The position numbers and the translations under genes are program-made. A stretch of DNA of 64,000 nucleotides, from positions 1-64,000 of the forward strand of contig JAQUIT010000009.1 in NCBI GenBank assembly GCA_028681335.1, in the 5' to 3' direction. The notes below the pieces were generated by a model, which ran no database searches, was not told the origin of the DNA, and was given only the letters and a program-made list of their open reading frames with translations. Positions 35,041 to 42,795 of the stretch are shown in pieces. This DNA comes from Desulfuromonadaceae bacterium (GTDB lineage Bacteria > Desulfobacterota > Desulfuromonadia > Geobacterales > Pseudopelobacteraceae). Position 1 is the stretch's first letter, and each line of letters opens with the position of its first letter.

Positions 35041-35634
35041 ATGACCATCAGTAGACAAAATCAGATCATGAACCTGCCGAACATCCTCACCATGATGCGG
35101 ATTGCCACCATTCCACTCCTTGCTGCTCTTCTGATGTCCCCATCACGCTCTGCCGGTTTTTGGGCGGCAGCTCTCTTTGCAATAGCCTCCATTACAGACT
35201 GGCTTGACGGATACCTGGCTCGTAGAATGGGCATTGTTACTGTGTTTGGAAAGTTCCTTGATCCGATCGCCGATAAACTGATTGTCATGGCTGTCTTGAT
35301 AATGATACTGCCCTTTGACCGGGTTCCCGCCTGGATGGTGCTTATTATTCTGGGGCGTGAGATCATTATAACAGGTCTGCGCGGAATTGCTTCAACTGAG
35401 GGAATTGTTATTCAGGCTAGTGATCTTGGCAAATTCAAAACTATTTTTCAGCTCGTTGCCCTTATCGGGCTCACACTTCACTACAACTACAGCTGGTTTT
35501 TTGGGATACCACATCCACTCCTGACCGTCGATATGCACAATGTCGGGATGTTTTTTCTTTGGATCGCCACCATATTGACTATCTGGTCAGGTATTGATTA
35601 TCTGATTCGCTTTATCAAGGTTATCGTTCGCTGA
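35041..35634 (+). CDS. pgsA: CDP-diacylglycerol--glycerol-3-phosphate 3-phosphatidyltransferase
   Basis: A 197-residue inner-membrane protein with the CDP-alcohol phosphotransferase motif DWLDGYLARRMGIVTVFGKFLDP, i.e. D-G-x2-A-R-x8-G-x3-D-x3-D, around residues 60-85. It begins with NLPNILTMMRIATIPLL, typical of PgsA, and has several membrane helices. It makes phosphatidylglycerophosphate, the first committed step of phosphatidylglycerol synthesis. It is coupled to the preceding transglycosylase gene with a two-base gap; the ribosome site lies within that gene. Confidence 0.94.
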   Translation: MTISRQNQIMNLPNILTMMRIATIPLLAALLMSPSRSAGFWAAALFAIASITDWLDGYLARRMGIVTVFGKFLDPIADKLIVMAVLIMILPFDRVPAWMVLIILGREIIITGLRGIASTEGIVIQASDLGKFKTIFQLVALIGLTLHYNYSWFFGIPHPLLTVDMHNVGMFFLWIATILTIWSGIDYLIRFIKVIVR

Positions 35635-35642
35635 GGCTATGT

Positions 35643-36320
35643 TTATTTATTAGATTGTCCCAGAAGGATTTCAAACGGCTCCCCGTTATACTTGAATAGC
35701 ACCCGATCATTCCTGACGTCGACTACTGTGGCTCCTTCAATTACCGCCTCTCTTGTGACCGCAATACCATTGACTATTGCCACGCTTTCTGCGCCCCTGT
35801 TCTGGAACGCAATGCCGTTGACCCTGAGTACCGGGGCAGTTCTGGCTGCGGCAACATGCTCACTGCTTACTGCAGCTGTCGTTTCTTGTTTTATCGTTTT
35901 GGTCTCTTCAACTTTCGTACTCCGGTTATTGGCAGCGCTGTTGACTTCAAGTACAGTTTTATGTTGCGCTGTATGCCGTTCTTCTCCAGGTCTGCTTTTA
36001 GCAGGCACCACCTCAATCTCGTGTGGAAGTGTCTCTGTTATGCCCGCAGGCAGAGAATCTGTGGTGTGATCATTCTCTGTCCTGATTACCTGTTGAGACT
36101 TGTTTATCGCTTTTGGTGTTATGTCGTTATTCAGAAATAAAAAAGTGGCAGCAGCCCCACCTCCAAAAATAATGAGAGAAAACAACAGGATGGTTAGCGG
36201 GGAAAAACTTTGGTGTGCTTCGTTTGGCCTGAGGATGTCGGAACTTATATTCAAAGATTCCGGAAAGCGTCCGGTTTTTTCATGTTCCAGTTTTTTTAAG
36301 GCTTTGAGTATTGAGCTCAT
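35643..36320 (-). CDS. GspB/ExeB-like secretion accessory protein
   Basis: A 225-residue protein with a cytosolic N-terminus starting MSSILKALKKLEHEKTGRFPE, a common opening of GspB/ExeB proteins. One membrane helix follows (about residues 43-65), then a Ser/Thr/Glu-rich periplasmic linker and a C-terminal domain (about 165-225) with strands like RVNGIAFQNRG and VNGIAVTREAVIEGATVVDV. That terminal domain matches the PilP/GspB-C type. With ExeA, GspB-like proteins help assemble the type II secretin through peptidoglycan. It follows the exeA-like gene by 60 bp on the same strand. Confidence 0.75.
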   Translation of the reverse strand: MSSILKALKKLEHEKTGRFPESLNISSDILRPNEAHQSFSPLTILLFSLIIFGGGAAATFLFLNNDITPKAINKSQQVIRTENDHTTDSLPAGITETLPHEIEVVPAKSRPGEERHTAQHKTVLEVNSAANNRSTKVEETKTIKQETTAAVSSEHVAAARTAPVLRVNGIAFQNRGAESVAIVNGIAVTREAVIEGATVVDVRNDRVLFKYNGEPFEILLGQSNK

Positions 36321-36380
36321 GAGGCGTTTCCTGATGTTTTTTAGTCCGGTCCGGGTCTATCCGAATCAATATGTGTCTGA

Positions 36381-37265
36381 TTATTTTGATGCCATGATAA
36401 TGGCGGCACAGGCAATAAACATGGTAACGAGACAGGCTAAAGCGAGAGAGAATCTCATTTTCTGACGCGTATTCTGCGTTTCTTTTATGGCTTGTATGAT
36501 TATAGGTGCGGAAATACGTCTTTGCTCATTGCCATAACCAATGAGTAACGCCCGGTCACAGAGATTGTTGATAAGGCGTGGTAAACCGCGTGAATAGAGA
36601 TGGATGATTTTGAGAGCAAAGGGCGTGAAAGAAACCCCGCCGCTATCACCCGCAACAACCATTCGGTGACGAATATAATTGCCGGTTTCATCCATGCTCA
36701 GTGATTGAAGCCAATAACGCACTGAGATTCGCTGGTTCAACTGCCTCAACTTAGGTAAATCCATAAGTGTGGCCAGTTCTGGTTGGCCTGACAGGACAAT
36801 CTGAATCAGCTTGTCATCTTCAGTTTCGAGGTTGGAAATAAGTCTTAGCTGCTCAAGCATATTCGGCGTCAGATTTTGAGCCTCGTCAATCACAAGTACG
36901 ACGGTGATTCCCCGTGAATTTTCTTTCAGCAGAAAGCGGGTAAGTTCTTCCAGCAGCTCGTTAGCGTATTCGCTGCTGGAATCAAGACCGTATTCATGAT
37001 TGATGCTGCGCAAAAGCTCTACCCTGGTCTGGCATGGGTTGAAAATCAACGCCGACCGGTAACTTCGCTGGTTGAGCAGCGTACGTAGTACGGTTGTCTT
37101 GCCGCTGCCGACTTCACCGATAAGTTCAATAAAACCGCAATGATTATTTATACCGTATAGCAGATGGGCAATGGCTTCCCTATGGTTTTTGCTGAGATAG
37201 ATGAAACGAGGATTTGGAGTCAGCGTGAACGGTTTTTCGTTGAATCCATAGTATTTTGTGTACAT
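36381..37265 (-). CDS. ExeA-like AAA+ ATPase (GspA type)
   Basis: A 294-residue protein. It opens with YYGFNEKPFTLTPNPRFIYLS, the family-typical start. Walker A is ELIGEVGSGKTTVLR (about residues 40-54) and Walker B VVLVIDEAQNL (about 119-129), followed by a SGQPEL sensor. A single C-terminal membrane helix (about 270-290) anchors it, the C-terminal peptidoglycan-binding domain of Aeromonas ExeA being absent. These ATPases partner with GspB/ExeB in secretin assembly or MSHA-like pili. No other secretion genes occur in the window, so the machine it serves lies elsewhere. Confidence 0.85.
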   Translation of the reverse strand: MYTKYYGFNEKPFTLTPNPRFIYLSKNHREAIAHLLYGINNHCGFIELIGEVGSGKTTVLRTLLNQRSYRSALIFNPCQTRVELLRSINHEYGLDSSSEYANELLEELTRFLLKENSRGITVVLVIDEAQNLTPNMLEQLRLISNLETEDDKLIQIVLSGQPELATLMDLPKLRQLNQRISVRYWLQSLSMDETGNYIRHRMVVAGDSGGVSFTPFALKIIHLYSRGLPRLINNLCDRALLIGYGNEQRRISAPIIIQAIKETQNTRQKMRFSLALACLVTMFIACAAIIMASK

Positions 37266-37440
37266 GGCAGGCGACCATTAGTGGGCTTGTTTGTGTGGTG
37301 ACAAGGGTATTTTTATTTATGAATACGCTTTGTTAGGTCTTGTGTATTCCACAAAAGCTGACTATTTTCAAGAAGAATCACTGAATCCGTGTCTTAAATA
37401 CGGATTAATCTTTATTTGTTGTCATACAGGGCCACTATTA

Positions 37441-38478
37441 ATGCAATACATCAAGTATAATAATGTAACCAGCTCATGTACAACTAAATATTCTGATTTG
37501 CATGACTGCTCAAAGCTTGTTTCTGCACGTTATCCGGTACGAGTGACGGACTATTATGCCGGTCTTGTCAGGCGTCAGCATGATGCCATCTGGAAGCAGT
37601 GCATGCCTGACGTGCGTGAACTTGAAGATGACTCACAATGCCCGGATCCCCTGGATGAGAATGTCTTGAGTCCGGTTCCAGGTCTTATTCACCGTTATCC
37701 TGATCGGGTTGTTCTGCTGGTTTCCAATCGCTGCCCGGTATACTGCCGATTCTGTATGCGAAAACGTCATGTTGGAAGCGGTGATGCACCGATGGGAGAG
37801 GGTGAGCTTCGCGCCGCTCTTGGCTATATTGCAGCGCATTCAGAAATTCATGACGTGATTTTATCCGGTGGTGATCCGCTGATGCTTGACGATAAATCGC
37901 TGGCAAAAATTATGACCGGGCTACGGGCTATTCCGCATATAGCGATCATTCGTATCGGAACCAGGGTGCCGGTTACGCTTCCGGCCCGGATAACCCCGGA
38001 GCTATGCAATCTTCTCCGCACCTTTCATCCGCTCTTTATTAATACGCATTTTAACCACCCCGCAGAAATAACCGCCTCTTCTACTGTAGCCTGTGGCTTG
38101 TTGGCTGATGCCGGGATACCACTGGGTAATCAAACAGTATTATTGAGGGGGGTTAATGATTCGGTGGAAACCATGAGGGAATTGGTGACCGGACTGCTTG
38201 CTCTGCGGGTTAGACCGTATTATCTGCACCAGATGGACCTTGTTCAGGGAACCGCCCACTTCAGGACATCCGTCCGCACCGGCCTGGAAATAATACGCGG
38301 ACTGCGCGGGCACGTATCAGGTCTTGCGGTGCCGCACTATGTCATTGATCTGCCGGGAGGGAAGGGGAAGGTTGCACTTCTTCCGGATGATGTAAGTATA
38401 AATGGAAACACACTACGGCTTCGTACCTATACCGGTGAAGAGGTACTGTATGAGGACATCACAACTCCTCTGGAGTAA
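37441..38478 (+). CDS. epmB: EpmB-type lysine 2,3-aminomutase (radical SAM)
   Basis: About 345 residues from ATG 37441; an upstream frame from 37291 adds 50 residues of unlikely sequence. The radical-SAM triad is in CPVYCRFCMRKRHVG (C-x3-C-x2-C, about residues 97-104). A DVILSGGDPLML motif and a PLP-binding Lys near the C-terminus in LPGGKGKVALLP follow, typical of KamA/EpmB. EpmB converts (S)-alpha-lysine to (R)-beta-lysine for EF-P. That function, rather than lysine fermentation, is supported by the neighbouring epmA and efp. Its 3' end overlaps the convergent epmA end by 20 bp. Confidence 0.88.
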   Translation: MQYIKYNNVTSSCTTKYSDLHDCSKLVSARYPVRVTDYYAGLVRRQHDAIWKQCMPDVRELEDDSQCPDPLDENVLSPVPGLIHRYPDRVVLLVSNRCPVYCRFCMRKRHVGSGDAPMGEGELRAALGYIAAHSEIHDVILSGGDPLMLDDKSLAKIMTGLRAIPHIAIIRIGTRVPVTLPARITPELCNLLRTFHPLFINTHFNHPAEITASSTVACGLLADAGIPLGNQTVLLRGVNDSVETMRELVTGLLALRVRPYYLHQMDLVQGTAHFRTSVRTGLEIIRGLRGHVSGLAVPHYVIDLPGGKGKVALLPDDVSINGNTLRLRTYTGEEVLYEDITTPLE

Positions 38479-39367
38479 AGGCTACAATTTCGTCGATGGT
38501 GTCTGCTCCAGCTGTCAGCATCACCAGTCGATCCAGCCCCATGGCAATACCGGCTGACTCCGGCATCATTGCAAGCGTATTCAAAAATGGCTCCGGCATT
38601 GGTAGTACTGCCTGGCCAATGTTGTTTCGCGTGCGATTAGCTTCTTCAAAACGGCGGCGTTGTTCGTCCGGTTTATTAAGCTCGCTGAAGCCGTTTGCCA
38701 GCTCCAATCCGCCTACATAAAGCTCGAACCGTTCTGCCAGTTCGCTATCATCAGGTTTTGTGCGAGCTAAGGCGGCCAGCTCTTTCGGATAGTCCATTAA
38801 AATAACCGGCGCAGAGAACCCGGCTAGTGCCGGCTCGACTACCGACGTCAGTATCTCCTCGTAAAGCCCTTTTCTGAGACACTCCCATACATCGGTCTGC
38901 CCAAAACGCAGAAACGCCTCCTGGACACTGATACGCTCCCAGGGTGCGAAAGGTGTTATCCGGGTTGAGTTGCGCACAAAGCTGCGGCTGTCTGGAAGGC
39001 ACTTGGCGGCGACATACTGCAGCAACTCTTCACAATCGCCCATCAGGGTGTGGTAATCACAGCCTGCCCGGTACCACTCCAGCATGGTAAATTCAGACAG
39101 ATGCCGGGAACCGCGCTCGTCCGAGCGCCAGCAGCGGGATATTTGAAACAGTTTCTGGTGACCGCCGCATAAAAGGCGTTTCATGCAGATTTCCGGTGAG
39201 GTTTGAAGCTGCCATGAGTTGGTGGTGATAATCGGGTTGATATATTCTTCGGGGGCGTTGGCAGGAATGAGAAGGGGGGTCTCAACTTCGAGAAACCCCC
39301 GCTCCCAAAAAAAGTCACGTACTGTTTTTATTACATTCGCCCGTAACCACAGAGCGTCTAACTTCAC
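38459..39367 (-). CDS. epmA: EF-P--(R)-beta-lysine ligase
   Basis: A 302-residue stand-alone class II lysyl-tRNA-synthetase-like catalytic domain (EpmA/PoxA/GenX). Motif 2 is around FQISRCWRSDERGSRHLSEFTMLEWYRAG (about residues 95-122) and motif 3 near GIAMGLDRLVML. No anticodon-binding domain is present, which sets it apart from LysS. It attaches beta-lysine to EF-P. Translation starts at GTG 39367 with an AAGGGA upstream, four bp after the efp stop, so efp-epmA is an operon. The 3' end overlaps epmB on the other strand. Confidence 0.94.
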   Translation of the reverse strand: MKLDALWLRANVIKTVRDFFWERGFLEVETPLLIPANAPEEYINPIITTNSWQLQTSPEICMKRLLCGGHQKLFQISRCWRSDERGSRHLSEFTMLEWYRAGCDYHTLMGDCEELLQYVAAKCLPDSRSFVRNSTRITPFAPWERISVQEAFLRFGQTDVWECLRKGLYEEILTSVVEPALAGFSAPVILMDYPKELAALARTKPDDSELAERFELYVGGLELANGFSELNKPDEQRRRFEEANRTRNNIGQAVLPMPEPFLNTLAMMPESAGIAMGLDRLVMLTAGADTIDEIVAFTPEEL

Positions 39368-39371
39368 TATC

Positions 39372-39935
39372 TTATCCCTTTACGCGAGTTGAGTACTCGC
39401 CGGTGCGGGTGTCAATAACGATCAGTTCACCTGCTTCGATGAAGGGGGGAACCCGCAGCACATAGCCGGTTTCGACGGTGGCTGGCTTGGAGTCGTTACC
39501 GCTGGTGTCACCTTTAGCCCATTGCTCGGTCTCGGTTACGCGCAGGTTTACAAAGTTTGGCAGCGAAATACCGATGGCTTTTTCTCCGAAGAGCATAACT
39601 TCAACCTTCAGATTCTCAAGTAGATAATTCTTTGCATCACCAAGCGTTTCTTCTTCCATTACGACCTGCTCATATGTCTGTTGATCCATGAAGGTATAGT
39701 GTTCGCCTTCCTTATACAGATACTCCATTGAACGCTCTTCGAGGCTGGCAGGTTCAAAGGATTCACCGGAACGATATGTTCTATCAAGAAGCGATCCGTT
39801 AATCATGTTACGCATTTTAGTGCGGTAGAGAGCTTGACCTTTGCCCGGTTTAACAAAATCAAAAGCCACAACCAGGTATGGGTCGCCATCCAATATAATT
39901 TTCAGACCTTTTTTCAAATCAGCAACGGTATACAT
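39372..39935 (-). CDS. efp: Elongation factor P
   Basis: A 187-residue EF-P with three beta-barrel domains. The modification loop is VKPGKGQA with Lys32 as the predicted target, aligned with Lys34 of E. coli EF-P. The C-terminal domain contains NFVNLRVTETEQWAKGDTSGN, the EF-P signature. EF-P relieves ribosome stalling at polyproline. With epmA and epmB adjacent, this EF-P is predicted to carry beta-lysine. A GAGGA ribosome site precedes the ATG. Confidence 0.97.
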   Translation of the reverse strand: MYTVADLKKGLKIILDGDPYLVVAFDFVKPGKGQALYRTKMRNMINGSLLDRTYRSGESFEPASLEERSMEYLYKEGEHYTFMDQQTYEQVVMEEETLGDAKNYLLENLKVEVMLFGEKAIGISLPNFVNLRVTETEQWAKGDTSGNDSKPATVETGYVLRVPPFIEAGELIVIDTRTGEYSTRVKG

Positions 39936-40021
39936 TCGTTCCTCGCACAGTGTGTATTTTGAAACAGCACAAGCCCTCCAGTATGGACGGGCCTGTTTAT
40001 ATCAATCAGAAAGTAAACGTT

Positions 40022-40240
40022 TTATTTAGCGCGATAAGTAATGCGGCCCCGACTGAGATCGTAGGGTGAAAGCTCTACGGTCACTTTGTCGCCAGGAAGG
40101 ATCTTGATGAAATACTTACGCATCTTGCCGGAGATATGGGCAAGGACAACATGTTCATTTTCAAGTTTTACTCGGAACATTGCGTTTGGTAACGGCTCGA
40201 TTACTGTGCCTTCAACTTCAATAGCTTCTTCTTTACTCAT
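40022..40240 (-). CDS. infA: Translation initiation factor IF-1
   Basis: A 72-residue OB-fold protein from ATG 40240 with AGGAGCAG upstream; a longer frame to 40339 is an artefact. It contains [21 protein letters not shown] and [22 protein letters not shown], the classic IF-1 sequence, and ends in [13 protein letters not shown]. It binds the ribosomal A site in initiation. It begins with [10 protein letters not shown] rather than AKEE, a minor variation. It lies 87 bp upstream of efp on the same strand and may be transcribed with it. Confidence 0.97.
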   Translation of the reverse strand: MSKEEAIEVEGTVIEPLPNAMFRVKLENEHVVLAHISGKMRKYFIKILPGDKVTVELSPYDLSRGRITYRAK

Positions 40241-40417
40241 GCTTGTCCTGCTCCTCATAAGCGTTTGATTCGAACTTTGATACATTACTGATACTATATT
40301 TAAAATGCAAGCTATTTGTAAACAACAGGTAGGCTCCAACAGCCAAATGTCCCATAAGATATATTATGTCAAGTACATAGTGTAGGGAACTTGGTTTAAT
40401 GTGATATTTATGAAATT

Positions 40418-40459
40418 CAGGCCAGGATACGAAGTTTGTGAGGTTCGTGCCCTGGCCTG
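40418..40459. terminator. Long GC-rich hairpin between infA and the peroxidase gene
   Basis: Two 16-base arms (40418-40433 and 40444-40459) pair at 14 positions around a 10-base loop. The core arms are CAGGCCAGG and CCTGGCCTG. It lies about 70-110 bases beyond the stop of the minus-strand cytochrome gene. No strong T-run follows on either strand, so it may be a weak terminator, an RNA-stabilising stem or a repeat. Confidence 0.45.
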
Positions 40460-40526
40460 GTACAAATTAAATCAAAAATAAATCAAATGTGATTCATGCT
40501 AACTAGACAATTGCATCACGGCGTAC

Positions 40527-42452
40527 TTATTTTTTTTTCGAGTTAATAATTGGCTGGAATGGTCCATATTGATGTTGTTCCTGCGAAAAGTTATCTGCAT
40601 ACGGTGGATACGGACAGTCCACTGCTTTTTTAGAAAGTTTTGGATAATCCTTCTCCAACCCGCTCATTTGCGGCCGATCCATAGAACTAAGATAAGCTGC
40701 GATATCGTAGGTGTCTTCATTTGTGATTGCTGGGAAGTTCCAAGGTGTTCCAAGAGGCATATTACTGTGAATAAACGCAGCGCTGGTCAACAACCGATTC
40801 ATACCAGCTCCGTTATTAAAACTGCCCGGTCCCCAGAGAGCCGGCGAAACGTAACTAGCCGAACCACGTGCCGACAAGGACTGATAACCATCACCGTTTT
40901 TGCCATGACAAGACATGCAGAAACGGTTGTACACCTCTTGACCGTTATTTGCATCGGCCTTGCGATTCGGACCTTCAAATTTAGGTGAACCAAGTCCATA
41001 GGCATTCTTGGGCATATCTTTTGACAACCAATTAATATAGGCGACAATCGCCTTCATTTCCTTGCTGTCGGCAGCCATCTCCCTACCGTTCAGACTACGT
41101 TCAAAACAACCATTAATTCTCTTTTCAAGCCCCTGAACCTGATCTTCACGGCCCCGGTATTGTGGATACATCTGGCTAACTCCCATCCATGGGAGGCCAA
41201 ATTGTTTGGTGCCGTTATTCTGGTGACAATTAGTACAAGTCAAAGTGTTCCCGGAAAAACGCATTTTCTCATTCTTTGCACCAGGTCCCAACTGTGCAAA
41301 AGTATCGGTCACAAGCAGAGCACCGTACCGTACAAGCTCCCCCTCCTCTCCCTGAGGGACATCCTTCATTAAAGGCGGCACCCAAGCGACAGCTGATGCT
41401 TTTGTCTTTATTGCTGGAGCGGTAGTGAGCTTAGTATCAGCAAGAGTTGTCAAGAACCTGAGGATATTATTTATTTCTTCGTTCTTAAGCTCCTTGTTTA
41501 ACTGCAAGAAACCCATCATATCCACAGCCTCCGCAAGGTTACTTACCTCGCCGTCATGGAAATATGGTGCGGTAAGTGTGACATTGCGCAGCATGGGGAC
41601 CTTGAAGACATATTTATCACTTTCAAGGTTAGTGACACTAAAGCGTCCAGTATCTTTTGTGGAGTACTCATTGAATACGCCCATTTTTTGAAACGTCATT
41701 CCACCCAGGTTCGGTCCGCTATGACACTGAATGCATCCGACATTGATGAAACTACGCATCCCTTCAATTTCCTGACTGGTGAGGGCATGTCTGTCCCCGG
41801 CCATAAAAAGATCGAAGCGGCCACGGCTAATCAGTGTGCGTTCAAAGGCAGCAACCGCTTTGGCAAAATTATCGAAAGTTACCGGGTCTTTCTCGCCAGG
41901 GAAGGCCTTTTTGAAATCTGTGGGATAATGTTTTATGTCTTTCAGACGTTTGACAAGTGATTCAGCATTAGGCATGCCCATTTCAATAGGGTTGAGCGGT
42001 GGGCCCTGAGACTGTTTTTCCAAAGTGCCAACACGCCCATCCCAGAACTGCGCGAACTGGTAACCGGCATTCATCGTTGGAGGGTCATTGCGGTTGCCGG
42101 ACTTTCCTTCCGCGCCTTTACCTGTTTTTAGATTGTCTGCACCGGCACCCTTATTATCAATAGGATGGCAAGAATTGCAGGATTGCGTCTTGTTTATCGA
42201 AATGCCCACCTCAAAATACAGCTTTTTCCCCAGTGCAATCATGGCAGGAGTGTCGTGTTCACTACCCGGCATGGTTGTAGGAAGTTTGCCAAAAAGCGCC
42301 TGCGCCTGCATCATCAGCGCACCATCAGGGGTGCCTGGTACCGTTGCGGAATGGCTAGAAGCCTCTGCGGCCATATTACTCCCAAAATTGGTAAAGAGCA
42401 GTGTGTTCAGCACTGTTATTAGAATAACCGCAGTACTCATTTTTTTTTGCAT
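40527..42452 (-). CDS. Tetrahaem cytochrome: dihaem peroxidase (MauG/CCP) fused to a TsdA-like domain
   Basis: About 641 residues. A signal peptide (to about residue 30) exports it to the periplasm. Residues ~45-340 are a dihaem cytochrome c peroxidase domain with CNSCH (93-97) and CIQCH (239-243), plus FWDGRVGTL and YFHDGEVSNL motifs. Residues ~365-640 resemble TsdA thiosulfate dehydrogenase: CTNCH (405-409), then MYPQYRGRED, then RINGCFERSLNG with Cys448 placed as the TsdA haem-ligand Cys, and a second CMSCH (511-515). Numbering is from the GTG at 42455; ATG 42452 has the better AAAGGAG spacing. CCPs reduce H2O2; TsdA interconverts thiosulfate and tetrathionate. The fused arrangement is unusual, and its activity is not predictable from sequence. 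Confidence 0.85.
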   Translation of the reverse strand: MQKKMSTAVILITVLNTLLFTNFGSNMAAEASSHSATVPGTPDGALMMQAQALFGKLPTTMPGSEHDTPAMIALGKKLYFEVGISINKTQSCNSCHPIDNKGAGADNLKTGKGAEGKSGNRNDPPTMNAGYQFAQFWDGRVGTLEKQSQGPPLNPIEMGMPNAESLVKRLKDIKHYPTDFKKAFPGEKDPVTFDNFAKAVAAFERTLISRGRFDLFMAGDRHALTSQEIEGMRSFINVGCIQCHSGPNLGGMTFQKMGVFNEYSTKDTGRFSVTNLESDKYVFKVPMLRNVTLTAPYFHDGEVSNLAEAVDMMGFLQLNKELKNEEINNILRFLTTLADTKLTTAPAIKTKASAVAWVPPLMKDVPQGEEGELVRYGALLVTDTFAQLGPGAKNEKMRFSGNTLTCTNCHQNNGTKQFGLPWMGVSQMYPQYRGREDQVQGLEKRINGCFERSLNGREMAADSKEMKAIVAYINWLSKDMPKNAYGLGSPKFEGPNRKADANNGQEVYNRFCMSCHGKNGDGYQSLSARGSASYVSPALWGPGSFNNGAGMNRLLTSAAFIHSNMPLGTPWNFPAITNEDTYDIAAYLSSMDRPQMSGLEKDYPKLSKKAVDCPYPPYADNFSQEQHQYGPFQPIINSKKK

Positions 42453-42663
42453 CACAATTCTCCTTTTAACAGATAGTTATCGTCGTATTGATGTTAATGT
42501 TTCCTATTCACTATCCATAAGCATCACCTCTCTTCCGAACTATATAAGTTTTAAACTCTCAGTTTAGATGCTCTTATTTTATAATGTAATTTTAATGGTA
42601 CCACCAAGTTTCAGCATTGCAATGGCGTCTGATAATTTAAACTTAGGTGTATAGTTGCTGCTC

Positions 42664-42687
42664 TGTTTGACCGCATACGGTCAAACA
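42664..42687. promoter_or_regulatory. Perfect 24-base palindrome, possible operator
   Basis: TGTTTGACCG and CGGTCAAACA are perfectly complementary 10-base arms around CATA (42674-42677). There is no T-run, so an operator for a dimeric regulator is as likely as an RNA hairpin. It lies about 210 bases upstream of the peroxidase/TsdA start and next to the terminator of the Flx operon. Confidence 0.35.
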
Positions 42688-42704
42688 ATATTAAACAAGA
42701 ACTA

Positions 42705-42740
42705 AAAACGGCGGTTAACCAACTGGTTAACCGCCGTTTT
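42705..42740 (-). terminator. Rho-independent terminator of the hdr-flx operon
   Basis: A perfect 17-bp stem (arms 42705-42721 and 42724-42740, core ACGGCGGTTAACCA) is followed by T-runs on both strands, so it may work bidirectionally. It lies 56 bases beyond the flxA stop. Confidence 0.8.
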
Positions 42741-42795
42741 TTACTTAATATTTTATGTGCTTAATTAAAGGTACTGAGCAGTATATTCGTAATAA

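Larger units (their letters stand above)
42456..42795. other. 340-bp intergenic region with two palindromes and a possible gene remnant
   Basis: This is the largest non-coding stretch. Between the Hdr-Flx operon and the peroxidase gene it holds a perfect terminator-like hairpin (42705-42740) and a 24-base palindrome (42664-42687). It also has a short minus-strand frame of about 33 codons ending with TAA at about 42578, whose translation (ending KLSDAIAMLKLGGTIKITL) looks protein-like but has no start. The rest is AT-rich leader of the cytochrome gene. No riboswitch was recognised. Confidence 0.5.

Noticed and set aside
37291..37440. A 50-residue N-terminal extension of epmB
   Set aside because: The extension is unlike the family and ATG 37441 gives the usual ~345-residue length.
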